Numbered from the stretch's first letter, positions 16,248 to 24,054 are shown. The stretch: 38,844 nt of DNA from an uncultured Clostridia bacterium (GCA_958436475.1 CAUBKG010000011.1:1-38844), one strand, 5' to 3'. Numbers and translations: made by a program. Notes: generated from the sequence alone by a model not told the origin.

Positions 16248-17735
16248 ATGAATCAAATGGACCAGTTTATGAAATACCTCCCCATCGCCGCTATTGTTGT
16301 GGCGGTCATCCTCCTGCTTCTAATTTGCTGGAAGCGCGTTCCGGCGGATAAGGCAATGGTCATCACCGGCCTGCGCAAGCGCGTACTGGCGGGCAAGGGC
16401 GGTATCCTCGTGCCGTTCCTCGAAACCTCCTGCATGATTTCGCTCGAGGCCGTCTCCATGACGACCGATATCACCGAGGCTCCCTCGAAGCAGGGCATTT
16501 TCGTGGATATCGCGGGTACGGCCGTGGTGAAGGTGGATAATACCCCGAAATCGGTTCTCACCGCAGTGGAGCAGTTCTGCACGGGCAGCACCGCCCAGAC
16601 CACGCAGAATATCCGCACCGTGGTGGAGCAGATCCTCGAAGGCAAGCTGCGCGGCATCGTTTCCACCCTCACGGTGGAGCAGATCAACGAAGACCGCGTC
16701 GCGTTCGAAAACTCGATTGAAGACAGCATCACAAAAGAGCTAAACGAAATGGGCCTGCGCCTGCTTTCTTACACGGTGCTCAAAATTTCCACCCAGGGCG
16801 GTTACCTGGAAAACCGCGCGATTCCGCAGATCGCGCAGTCCAAGGCGGATGCGGATATCGCCTCTGCGGAGCGCCGCCGCGATACCGAGGTAAAAACGGC
16901 GGAGGCCGTGCGCGAGGGGCAAAAGGCGAAGCTCAGCGCCGAAGCGGAAATTGCCCAGAGCGAACGCGATAAAACCATCCGCACGGAGCAGTACCGCGCG
17001 GAAAAGGATAAGGAAAAGGCCAATGCAGACGTTGCCTATCAGCTGCAGCAGATCGAAAACAACAAGCTCGTTTCCGAGCGGCAGGCCGAGCTTGCCCGCA
17101 AGGAAGCGCTGGTCGTGGAAGAGCAGCTCGTGGCAAGCGTCAAGAAACCGGCCGATGCGGAAAAATACCGTGTAGAGGTCGAGGCGGAGGCCAATAAAAT
17201 CAAATCCATCAAAGAAGCACAGGCGCGCGCCGAGGCGAAAAAGATCGAGGCCGAGGCCCAGGCGGAGGCCCGCCGTGTGGAAGCCCAGGCGGAAGCGGAT
17301 GCCATCCGCGCCAGAGGCGAAGCGGAGGCGGAGGCTATCCGCGCAAAGGGATTGGCGGAAGCCGCGGCAAAGGACCGCATGGCCGAGGCCATGAAGAAAT
17401 ACGGCGATGCGGCAGTCGTGGAAATGATCGTGAACCAGCTGCCTGAAATTATGTCTGCCGTTTCCAAGCCCATGGAGCAGATCGAGAAGATCACCGTGAT
17501 CGACAACGGCGGGGATAAGGGCGCTTCCAAGGTCGCAAAGGTGGTATCGGACGTTGCCCTGAACGGCTTCGAGGTGCTCAACGACCTGACCGGCGTGGAT
17601 GTTTCCGAGCTCCTGCGCAACTTCGTGGAGAAGAGCGGGCGCACAAAGGCCGAGCCGCCGGTGGAAGCCACGGTGGCCGGAGCAGAACATAAAGCTTCTT
17701 CCGAAACCGCCCCGCAGGCGCCTGCGGAAGAATGA
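16248..17735 (+). CDS. Flotillin-family (SPFH domain) membrane protein
   Basis: Flotillin-like scaffold of membrane microdomains, similar in build to FloT/YuaG. The protein has 495 residues. A membrane segment lies at about 10-28, then an SPFH/PHB domain at about 30-200, then a long Ala/Glu-rich coiled coil at about 205-385 with repeated EAEA and RAKG motifs, then a Gly/Ala-rich C-terminal tail. The ATG at 16248 follows GAGAAGGGCAG. It has its own promoter and a strong terminator, so it is a single-gene unit. In Bacillus, floT pairs with an NfeD-type gene (yuaF); no such partner is adjacent here. Confidence 0.93.
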   Translation: MNQMDQFMKYLPIAAIVVAVILLLLICWKRVPADKAMVITGLRKRVLAGKGGILVPFLETSCMISLEAVSMTTDITEAPSKQGIFVDIAGTAVVKVDNTPKSVLTAVEQFCTGSTAQTTQNIRTVVEQILEGKLRGIVSTLTVEQINEDRVAFENSIEDSITKELNEMGLRLLSYTVLKISTQGGYLENRAIPQIAQSKADADIASAERRRDTEVKTAEAVREGQKAKLSAEAEIAQSERDKTIRTEQYRAEKDKEKANADVAYQLQQIENNKLVSERQAELARKEALVVEEQLVASVKKPADAEKYRVEVEAEANKIKSIKEAQARAEAKKIEAEAQAEARRVEAQAEADAIRARGEAEAEAIRAKGLAEAAAKDRMAEAMKKYGDAAVVEMIVNQLPEIMSAVSKPMEQIEKITVIDNGGDKGASKVAKVVSDVALNGFEVLNDLTGVDVSELLRNFVEKSGRTKAEPPVEATVAGAEHKASSETAPQAPAEE

Positions 17736-17844
17736 GCCGAAAGGAAAGCTGCGGCGGCGAAATACGATAAAGCGGCAAACCTTCCGGTTAGCAGATGTGC
17801 CGTAACAAAAAACGGCAGTGCAAATCTTGCGTTATCAAAAACAA

Positions 17845-17896
17845 CGACCCACGATGGCGGCTTCCTGAAAGCGTCATCGTGGGTCGCCTGTTTTTT
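17845..17896 (+). terminator. Rho-independent terminator after flotillin gene
   Basis: A perfect 12-bp stem, CGACCCACGATG (17845-17856) with CATCGTGGGTCG (17875-17886), is followed by CCTGTTTTTT. The 18-base loop can pair further internally. Confidence 0.9.
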
Positions 17897-17990
17897 GGTA
17901 CCGGATTCAGACCCGTGGGCTTCGGAAGAGACCGTTTCCACAGCGCAGGGGCAAAAGGCCGCCGGCCGAAAACGAAGCAGAAGGGGGGCA

Positions 17991-18018
17991 GAGCGGGCGC
18001 CCGATGGGCGCCCCTACG
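17991..18018. repeat. REP-like GC-rich palindromic repeat
   Basis: GGGCGCCC (17995-18002) and GGGCGCCC (18006-18013) are separated by GAT and followed by CCTACG. Each arm is itself a palindrome, so the unit folds in several ways. It resembles short intergenic repeats of the form GGGCG...CGCCCCTACG that are common in Clostridia; that resemblance is from memory. Only one copy was found in this window. Confidence 0.5.
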
Positions 18019-18058
18019 CGCACGTATTGGGTTTCAGCCTCCACTGCCACGCTCCATA

Positions 18059-18241
18059 CTATCCCGCTGCGTTTTCTTGTGGGGGGCGTTCCTTGAAATG
18101 CTCGCAGGCGGGAGTATCGGTATCCCGGTTTTTTATGCGGGGATACACGCAATGCCCGTGGTCGATTTCGGAGTAACAGTCTTTCCCGATTCTTACATAG
18201 TGCCGGTAAAAGTGTGCGCAGTCTTGACAAGTTTTTTTCAT
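18059..18241 (-). CDS. Small Cys-rich protein, probable zinc-ribbon-like
   Basis: A 60-residue protein starting MKKTCQDCAHFYRHY. Cysteines fall at 5 and 8 (CxxC), 22, 31 and 46, with several His nearby, in a pattern that suits a structural zinc or metal site. It has no signal peptide or membrane segment. A very good ribosome site (GAGGTG, then six T) precedes the ATG at 18241, which argues that it is real. It converges on the flotillin gene and stands upstream of nothing on its own strand. It looks like a conserved short protein of Clostridia; I cannot assign a function. Confidence 0.75.
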   Translation of the reverse strand: MKKTCQDCAHFYRHYVRIGKDCYSEIDHGHCVYPRIKNRDTDTPACEHFKERPPQENAAG

Positions 18242-18400
18242 AAAAAATCACCTCGCACACAGTATACAACAAAACGATAGGGGATATGGATTTTTAACCT
18301 GAATCAGATTAAAGAATTTTTATCTTCCTAAAAACGGACGAAAAATCGCCTCCACCCGGCATATGGTAATTTCGCTATCACATTGCGGCCGGGAAAAGAG

Positions 18401-18451
18401 CAAAAAGCGGGCGGGGGGGCCAAAGGCCCCTCCGCCCGCTGCTGTTTTTTC
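18401..18451 (-). terminator. Terminator after pyruvate kinase, possibly bidirectional
   Basis: The stem pairs AGCGGGCGG (18406-18414) with CCGCCCGCT (18432-18440), extended by G/C pairs. On the minus strand it is followed by TTTTTGCTCTTTT. On the plus strand it is followed by GCTGTTTTTT, so it may work in both directions. Confidence 0.88.
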
Positions 18452-19864
18452 TTATTCCACCACGGAGACCCGGATGGTATTGCTTTTTCCCGCAACGCCG
18501 AGGGGCAGGCCCGCGGTAATCACGGCGAGGTCGCCCGTGTTCACATACCCGGATTCCTTCGCGGCGGCCATAGCGGCGCCGTAAACGTTATCCTTCACCG
18601 TTTGGAACAGCACCGGGTAGGTCCCCCATTGGAGCGAAAGCTGGTGATATACCTTTTCCACCGGCGTGCAGGCAATGATGGGCGCGAGCGGCCGGCAGCG
18701 GGCAATGGCGCCCGCGGTATAGCCCGTCTGCGTGGGGCAGAGGATGGCCTTTGTGGAGAGCACGAAGGAGGTGGAAACCGAGGCATAGCTGATGGCGGCG
18801 GTAATATCGCTGCAGCTTTCGTGATGGAAGCGGTTGAACCGCCCGGCGTAATCGATATCCTCTTCCGTGCGTTCGGCAATGCGGCACATGGCCCGGATGG
18901 TCTCCACCGGATACTTGCCCACCGCGGTCTCGCCTGAAAGCATGATGGCGCAGGAGCCGTCGTAAATGGCGTTGGCCACGTCGCTGATCTCAGCACGGGT
19001 GGGGCGGGGGTTCTGGATCATGGATTCGAGCATCTGCGTGGCCGTTACCACGATCTTGCCTGCCATATTGGCGCGCTTGATCAGCATTTTCTGAATGCTG
19101 GGGATTTCTTCAAAGTCGATTTCCACGCCCATATCCCCGCGGGCGACCATGATGCCGTCGCTCACCGCGAGGATTTCGTCGATATTTTCCACGCCCTCGG
19201 AATTTTCGATTTTGGAAATGATTTTGATCGTATCCGCATGCATCTCATCCAGGATCTCGCGGATGCTCAGAACATCCTGCGCGTTGCGCACAAAGGAGGC
19301 GGCAATGTAATCAAAATCGTTTTCAATGGCGAATTTGATATCGCTCACATCGTTTTCACGCATGTAGGGCATGTTGAGCGTTTTACCCGGAATGGAAACG
19401 CTTTTGTTGTTGGCGAGCACGCCGCCGATGTTCACCCGGCAATGGATGGCGCCCGGCTCAATGGAGGAGACCGTCATGGAAATCAGGCCGTCATCCAGGA
19501 GGATCACATCGCCCGGACGGAGCTTCTCCGGCAGGGCCGGATAGGTCACGGAGGCGTGGTGGATATCGCCGAGCGAGCCGTCGGTCGTGAGAGTGAAATC
19601 ATGGCCGCTCTGCAGCTCCACAAAATTTTCCTCGAACCGGCCCACGCGGATATCCGGGCCTTTGGTGTCGATCATAATAGCGACCGGCGCACGGAGCTTG
19701 CGGCGGAGCATTTTGATATTGTCTGCACGGACTTTATGTTCCTCATGGGTGCCATGGGAAAAATTGAGACGCGCCACGTTCATGCCGGCCTTTATCATTT
19801 CCTCCAGCACGCCGATATCGTCGTTGGCAGGCCCCAGGGTACAGATGATTTTGGTTTTCCTCAT
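18452..19864 (-). CDS. pyk: Pyruvate kinase
   Basis: Last step of glycolysis: phosphoenolpyruvate + ADP to pyruvate + ATP, in the cytosol. The protein has 470 residues, the short form without the extra C-terminal PEP-utiliser-like domain found in Bacillus. Motifs are NFSHG near 34-38 and the signature IKIISKIENSEGV with catalytic K218 and E220. D244 is in MVARGDMGVEI, and the conserved loop includes TATQMLESM near 274-282. The ATG at 19864 has AAGAGGC upstream. A perfect TATAAT (19897-19902 on this strand) lies 33 bases before it, without a clear -35. It is downstream of the FkbM and CapA genes and could be partly cotranscribed. Confidence 0.97.
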   Translation of the reverse strand: MRKTKIICTLGPANDDIGVLEEMIKAGMNVARLNFSHGTHEEHKVRADNIKMLRRKLRAPVAIMIDTKGPDIRVGRFEENFVELQSGHDFTLTTDGSLGDIHHASVTYPALPEKLRPGDVILLDDGLISMTVSSIEPGAIHCRVNIGGVLANNKSVSIPGKTLNMPYMRENDVSDIKFAIENDFDYIAASFVRNAQDVLSIREILDEMHADTIKIISKIENSEGVENIDEILAVSDGIMVARGDMGVEIDFEEIPSIQKMLIKRANMAGKIVVTATQMLESMIQNPRPTRAEISDVANAIYDGSCAIMLSGETAVGKYPVETIRAMCRIAERTEEDIDYAGRFNRFHHESCSDITAAISYASVSTSFVLSTKAILCPTQTGYTAGAIARCRPLAPIIACTPVEKVYHQLSLQWGTYPVLFQTVKDNVYGAAMAAAKESGYVNTGDLAVITAGLPLGVAGKSNTIRVSVVE

Positions 19865-19896
19865 ACGATCAGCCTCTTTTCCTTTCGATTTCCTTT

Positions 19897-19902
19897 ATTA
19901 TA
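19897..19902 (-). promoter_or_regulatory. -10 element of pyruvate kinase promoter
   Basis: A perfect TATAAT on the minus strand, 32 bases before the pyk start. No TTGACA-like -35 stands at the right distance, so an activator or read-through from upstream genes may contribute. Confidence 0.5.
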
Positions 19903-19925
19903 TGCATAAAATAGGGAGAAACAGG

Positions 19926-20993
19926 TTAAAACCCGCCGGGAGCCGCGGCGTATATGTTCACATCCCACGCGGGCAGGCAGCGGTGCCGCCGCAAAAAAAT
20001 GCGGTAAGAGGGCTCCAGCCGGTGAATCAGCAGGGGGAGCGTAAAAAGGTCCTCGCTTTTATGATACGCCGCAACGGAGAGCTTCGGGCGGAATGCCCGG
20101 ATGGTTTCCGCCGCACCCAGCAGCGCCTTTTTTTCCGCGCCCTCCACATCGAGCTTCAGATAGGTGAGGGGCCGCCCTTCGAGCAGGCGGTCGATGGAAC
20201 GGGCCTCCGCCATGCGCGGAGCCGATTCCCCGGCGCGGGAGCCGCGGGCTGCCCGTGCGGAAAAGGGAAGCAGGGCTTCTTCCTTCCAGAGGGCCGCGGG
20301 AAAAAGGAAAACGGGCGAAAGACCGCTTTCCCGCACAAAGCGTTCCAGCTTCGTAAAGCTTTTGGGGTCGGGCTCCGCCGCATAAACGGCGGAAAACCGG
20401 CCGCCGGTGAGCGTTAAAAACTCGCGGACGGTATCCCCGTTATACGCGCCGCCGTCAAAATACGCTTCCCGCCCGGTAAAGCGGAAGAGCGTCTGCAAAT
20501 CGTCCAAACGGCGGGTATCCGAGCGAAGCAGGGGGCCGATGCGGCCGGAGAGCTTATATTCCACCACGTTTTGAAACACGAGGCGGGAGCGCTCGTCTGC
20601 AAACAGGGAATACGCTTCGCGCAGCTCGCCCGAATGGCGCGCGGCAAACGCGGAATCGAACAGCCCGCCGCCCGCCACGGGCACATCCGGCGCATAGAGC
20701 TCGTGCCGGACGGCGAGCGTTTCGATCCGCCGGAGGATTTCCTCCCGGTGCGTGCCGAACGCCAATAGAACGATGCAATCGGGGAACCGCTCTCCGATGC
20801 GGGAAAGGGGCTCCACGGGGAAGCTATGAAAAAACTGCCCGCGCACAAAATCGTCGCTTGCAAACACGCCCGAAACGGGAATATGGAGGCGGCCCGTTTC
20901 CGCTAGAATCTTATCGGCTCCGTCTCCCATGCCGTAAAGCACAATGGGCTTCTTAGCCTGCGAAAGCGTTTGCCACATATCCGACGCGCCCAT
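19926..20993 (-). CDS. FkbM-family methyltransferase
   Basis: SAM-dependent methyltransferase of the FkbM family, 355 residues. The C-terminal half carries the fold: SAM loop YFDGGAYNGDT at 178-188, acidic residue in AAEPDP at 205-210, and the FkbM hallmark YLKLDVEGAEKKAL at 278-291. The N-terminal 100 residues (VLYGMGDGADKIL at 18-30, then VFASDD) look like a separate nucleotide-binding or sugar-binding Rossmann fold. Such two-part proteins often act in cell-surface glycan or polysaccharide modification; the substrate is unknown. The ATG at 20993 follows AAGGAGG. It is 61 bp downstream of the CapA gene, suggesting a joint envelope role. Confidence 0.85.
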   Translation of the reverse strand: MGASDMWQTLSQAKKPIVLYGMGDGADKILAETGRLHIPVSGVFASDDFVRGQFFHSFPVEPLSRIGERFPDCIVLLAFGTHREEILRRIETLAVRHELYAPDVPVAGGGLFDSAFAARHSGELREAYSLFADERSRLVFQNVVEYKLSGRIGPLLRSDTRRLDDLQTLFRFTGREAYFDGGAYNGDTVREFLTLTGGRFSAVYAAEPDPKSFTKLERFVRESGLSPVFLFPAALWKEEALLPFSARAARGSRAGESAPRMAEARSIDRLLEGRPLTYLKLDVEGAEKKALLGAAETIRAFRPKLSVAAYHKSEDLFTLPLLIHRLEPSYRIFLRRHRCLPAWDVNIYAAAPGGF

Positions 20994-21054
20994 ATTTCCG
21001 CCTCCTTCCCTGTTGCGTTCCGGGGGACTGCCGGAGCCGCCCCGACCGGAGCGG

Positions 21055-22350
21055 TCACTCCTTCATCGGAATCGCGCTGCCCACTACCTTGGTCACGTGC
21101 TCGTAGGCGCTGATACACTGCTCCCAATCCGCCGCCGTCCGGAAAACATCTGGCTTCGAAGAGGCGTTCCGGTAGGCTCCCGCGGGGAGCACGCGGTAAC
21201 GGCTGCTGTTTTGCTGCGAATTGCGGTAGCAGAAGGTGGGGGTATAAGAGCATTCGCCGAAGGCAATGGTGCCGTCCTTCTCGCGGTGGATATTCACATC
21301 CACCAGCATGCTGTACTGTGTTTTGGGCACCGGCTTTCCCGAAATGGTCAGGCCGCTCTGGTCGGCAAAGAAGTTGCCGAGGGAATAAATGATGAGGGAG
21401 CGGGCCTTTTTGCCGTCCCGTATCACGTCGGCCCATTCAATGGGCTGCACGCAGTGCGCGTGGTTGCCCATGATGATATCGGCCCCGCCCTCCGCCAGCC
21501 GGCGGGCAATTTCTTTTTGCGTTTCGTTGGGGCCGTTCACGTATTCCACACCCCAGTGGAGGGAAAGAATAATAAAATCAGCCCCGGCCGCGCGGCAGCG
21601 CTCCATATCGGAAATCATGCGGGGCACGTCGGACGTATCTCCCGAGGTGAACCTGCGCATCGTAAAACCGCGCATTTCCTCGGGGATGGTCACGCCCATG
21701 CCGTTATCGCTGTCTGTATAAGCGATGATGCCGAGCTTCATGCCGCCCACGTCCACGATCTGATAGGCATCATACTGCGCCTGCGTTTCGTTCGTCCCGG
21801 TAAACCGAAGGCCGGCTTCTGCAATATTGTTCCGCGTGGCGATGAGCCCCTTGAGACGCTGGTCGTAAGCGTGGTTGTTCGCCGTGGTGAGAAAATCGAA
21901 CCCGGTATCCTTTAAAGCGGCGAGGATTTCCTTCGGCACATTGAAGCAGGGGTAGGAGGAAATATTCTGGTTGCCGCCGTAGCTGTCCACCGGGGATTCC
22001 ATGTTGCAGATGGAAAAATCGCCGTTTATCCGGCTTTTGATTTCACTGAAATAGGGGGAGAAATCATAGGCGCCGTCTCCCGTTTTCGCATATTGCACTG
22101 GGCCCCTGTGCAGAAGGATATCCCCTGCAAACTGAAGCGTATAATCCCGCGTCGAGAGGTCGGGCTCGGTGGTCGGCTCCTCGGTGGTGGCAGGCGCTTC
22201 GGTCTGGCCGGTGAGATTCCCGCCGGAGGGCGAATCGACCTGCCGAAGGCCATACACCGCGCCCGCCGCGGCAAGGATGGCCACGCAGAAAAAAACGATG
22301 ACCGGCCATGCCGGAAACCTGCCGCCGCGCTTATTCCTGTTCGTACCCAT
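21055..22350 (-). CDS. CapA-family protein (PGA_cap metallophosphatase-like), membrane-anchored
   Basis: A 431-residue protein of the CapA family, metallophosphoesterase-like proteins linked to poly-gamma-glutamate capsule. An N-terminal membrane anchor lies at about 15-35, then a Thr/Pro/Glu-rich linker (50-66), then the extracellular catalytic domain. Metal-site blocks seen are FAGDILLHRG (D77, H81), NMESPV, TANNHAYD, LHWGVEY and GNHAHCVQP. No capB, capC or capE gene is nearby, so capsule synthesis is not implied; many Clostridia carry lone CapA proteins of unknown substrate. The ATG at 22350 follows AAAGGAGG. Its promoter is at 22392-22420. Confidence 0.9.
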   Translation of the reverse strand: MGTNRNKRGGRFPAWPVIVFFCVAILAAAGAVYGLRQVDSPSGGNLTGQTEAPATTEEPTTEPDLSTRDYTLQFAGDILLHRGPVQYAKTGDGAYDFSPYFSEIKSRINGDFSICNMESPVDSYGGNQNISSYPCFNVPKEILAALKDTGFDFLTTANNHAYDQRLKGLIATRNNIAEAGLRFTGTNETQAQYDAYQIVDVGGMKLGIIAYTDSDNGMGVTIPEEMRGFTMRRFTSGDTSDVPRMISDMERCRAAGADFIILSLHWGVEYVNGPNETQKEIARRLAEGGADIIMGNHAHCVQPIEWADVIRDGKKARSLIIYSLGNFFADQSGLTISGKPVPKTQYSMLVDVNIHREKDGTIAFGECSYTPTFCYRNSQQNSSRYRVLPAGAYRNASSKPDVFRTAADWEQCISAYEHVTKVVGSAIPMKE

Positions 22351-22391
22351 GGATATCCTCCTTTATTCCACAGCCGTTTGCTTTTCTTTAC

Positions 22392-22420
22392 AGTATATCA
22401 TGTTATCCGGCTAATTTCTA
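22392..22420 (-). promoter_or_regulatory. Promoter of the CapA-family gene
   Basis: Minus-strand TATACT (22392-22397) is preceded by TGA, making an extended -10. TAGAAA stands 17 bp upstream (22415-22420). Just downstream is TGTAAAGAAA (22383-22392), a 10-mer shared with two other intergenic sites. Confidence 0.65.
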
Positions 22421-22570
22421 CGGATTCCCGCAGGTCTTAACAGGAATTTAATGTTGGGGCGGTTGGGGGAAAGAAAAAAGCGGGCACAACATTTTGTGTA
22501 AAGAAAAAAGCTTTCAAAATCGAAAAAACAGGCAATTTTTCGTAAATCCTAAAAAAGAAGGAAAGTGCCG

Positions 22571-22692
22571 TTTTCCACATTAACTTCTCCTTAGGAAAAA
22601 TAAAGTGTGGAAAACGCGTTGATAACTGTTGAAAAGCCCGTTTTTTCAGATGTTTTCCACCGTGTAAAGGTAAAAACTTACGAAGTGGAAAA
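22571..22692. promoter_or_regulatory. Cluster of DnaA-box-like 9-mers (oriC-like)
   Basis: Five 9-mers match TTWTNCACA or differ at one base: TTTTCCACA at 22571 (+), TGTGGAAAA at 22606 (-), TGTTGAAAA at 22627 (-), TTTTCCACC at 22653 (+) and AGTGGAAAA at 22684 (-). The first two form an 11-bp perfect inverted pair (CGTTTTCCACA / TGTGGAAAACG). An AT-rich stretch lies to the left. The look is that of a clostridial oriC, but no dnaA or dnaN is adjacent. A DnaA-controlled promoter or a DnaA-titrating site are alternatives. Confidence 0.55.
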
Positions 22693-22724
22693 ATCGATAT
22701 GTGTTAAAAATCGGAGAGGTTTCC

Positions 22725-22753
22725 TTGCGGTTAGAGGAGCATTTTGGTATACT
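22725..22753 (+). promoter_or_regulatory. Plus-strand promoter downstream of the DnaA boxes
   Basis: TTGCGG (22725-22730) and TATACT (22748-22753) are spaced 17 bp. A transcript from here would run through the inverted-repeat element into the DUF2156 gene, with a leader near 390 bases. Confidence 0.5.
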
Positions 22754-22823
22754 AACATCAGGAAACAGGGGCAACGCCGGCCGGTGCATGGGATCGTGCG
22801 CAGCGTTCCTCTCCAATCGATTC

Positions 22824-23114
22824 TTGTACGCCGAGAGTACCCTCGGTGTACAAAGGGCAATATGCCTGCAGCAGCCAAAATGAGCGCTGGCTGCGTTCTC
22901 GTCCTTGGTGGGAGATTAAGCCCACCTTCGTCCTGCGGCCTTGCCAGCCCTGATTTTTGCCCGCCGGCAGGTCCTGCGGAGTTTTTCGGGAGCAAAAACG
23001 CCGCAATAGCTAGGCAGACGAGGCAGCCGGGCTCGCGCCCGGCAACGAGGATAACACCGCTTCGCGGTGTTTCTGCCCCGAAAAACCATATTGACCCTTG
23101 TACACCGAGGGTAC
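22824..23114. repeat. Inverted-repeat-bounded structured element (MITE-like or RNA-like)
   Basis: GTACCCTCGGTGTACAA (22837-22853) is the exact reverse complement of TTGTACACCGAGGGTAC (23098-23114). A third, two-mismatch copy (22824-22840) makes the left end a near-perfect 30-bp palindrome. Inside, GTTTTTCGGG (22981-22990) pairs with CCCGAAAAAC (23077-23086) and encloses hairpins GCCGGGC/GCCCGGC (23026-23043) and AACACCGC/GCGGTGTT (23053-23071). Further stems lie at 22871-22894 and 22907-22926. There is no coding potential. A non-autonomous mobile element or a structured RNA are the two readings. Confidence 0.6.
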
Positions 23115-23148
23115 GGAAAGAAAATTACGAAAGGCCAGATCAAACGAT

Positions 23149-24054
23149 ATGTTGGAATTCAAAAAGGTGGAGCTGGAAGACAGAGAGCAGGTGTTGCCCT
23201 TTATCCGCAAGCACGGCTATTGCAGCGCGGAATATTGCTTTGGCAACCTGTATATCTGGCAGAGCACCTACCATACGGAATACGCCGTTTCGAACAGGAC
23301 GCTGATTATCCGCGGGCAGTATGGGGGAAAGCGGTTTTACCAGGTCCCGCTCGGCGGAGAGGGCTTCCGCGCGGCGGTGGAAGAACTGATGCGAGAAAAT
23401 CCGGAAGGGCTTCTCTTTTACGGCGTGACCGAGCGCGGCAGGGAAAAGCTCATGGAGCATTTCCCCAAAGAATTCACCTTTTCCCTGCATGAAGATAAAA
23501 GCGACTATGTATACCGCAAAAGCGACCTTCGTGACCTGCCCGGGAAAAAATATCACGCGAAAAGGAATTATGTGAACCGGTTTATCCGCGCGCATGGTGA
23601 AATTCAATCGGAGCCCATCACGGAAGCAAACCTGCCGGAGGTGCTGAAGTTCCAGGAGCAGTGGCTCGGGGAAAACCTGGAGCACGGCGGCGACGATCTT
23701 TACGACGAAAACCGGGCGGCGCTCGCCTGCCTGAACCATTTTTCCGAGCTCGAAATGTTTGGCCGCCTGCTGCGGGTGGAGGGCGAAATCGCGGCCTACG
23801 CAGTGGGCGAGCGCCTCGGCTGCCAAACGGTGGTGGAGCATTTTGAAAAGGCGACCCGGAAGATAGACGGCTGCTACACGGTGATGCTCACCCAGTTTGC
23901 AAAAGGCCTCGGAGAGGATATCGAGTTCATCAACCGGGAAGAGGATATGGGCCTGCCCGGCCTGCGCAAGGCCAAGCGGAGCCTCTATCCTTGCCGGATG
24001 GAGTATAAATATGTGGGGGAGTGGAAGCCGGGAAATGAGAGAACAGCTAACTGA
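23149..24054 (+). CDS. DUF2156 domain protein (phosphatidylglycerol lysyltransferase C-terminal-like)
   Basis: A 301-residue cytosolic protein of the DUF2156/LPG_synthase_C group, two GNAT-like halves related to aminoacyl-tRNA-dependent transferases. Blocks typical of the clostridial members are YCSAEYCFGNLYIWQ near 24-38, KYHAKRNYVNRF, LKFQEQWL and the C-terminal EDMGLPGLRKAKRSLYPCRM. It has no membrane domain, unlike MprF, so lipid lysylation should not be assumed. The start is ATG at 23149; the weak GAAAGG site lies 14 bases upstream. An in-frame TTG at 23098 lies inside the inverted repeat and is unlikely. It overlaps the next gene by 20 bp. Confidence 0.85.
   Translation: MLEFKKVELEDREQVLPFIRKHGYCSAEYCFGNLYIWQSTYHTEYAVSNRTLIIRGQYGGKRFYQVPLGGEGFRAAVEELMRENPEGLLFYGVTERGREKLMEHFPKEFTFSLHEDKSDYVYRKSDLRDLPGKKYHAKRNYVNRFIRAHGEIQSEPITEANLPEVLKFQEQWLGENLEHGGDDLYDENRAALACLNHFSELEMFGRLLRVEGEIAAYAVGERLGCQTVVEHFEKATRKIDGCYTVMLTQFAKGLGEDIEFINREEDMGLPGLRKAKRSLYPCRMEYKYVGEWKPGNERTAN

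Larger units (their letters stand above)
17736..18058. other. 323-bp intergenic region: terminator and palindromic repeat
   Basis: Region between the convergent flotillin gene and the small Cys-rich gene. It holds a minor hairpin GCCGT...ACGGC (17799-17816), the flotillin terminator (17845-17896) and a GC-rich repeat (17991-18018). No further coding sequence is convincing. Confidence 0.6.
22351..23148. other. 798-bp intergenic region between divergent genes
   Basis: The largest non-coding stretch. Outward from capA it contains the capA promoter, an AT-rich segment (about 22470-22560), a DnaA-box cluster (22571-22692), a plus-strand promoter (22725-22753) and an inverted-repeat element (22824-23114). 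No reading frame here has family resemblance or a ribosome site. Confidence 0.8.

Noticed and set aside
16740..17690. Minus-strand open frames antisense to the flotillin coiled coil
   Set aside because: Phe/Leu/Arg-rich shadow of the repetitive Ala/Glu coding region, not a gene.
22607..23305. Plus-strand open frame of 232 codons across the DnaA boxes and the inverted-repeat element
   Set aside because: Frame crosses a promoter, palindromes and the start of the DUF2156 gene; no ribosome site or domain.
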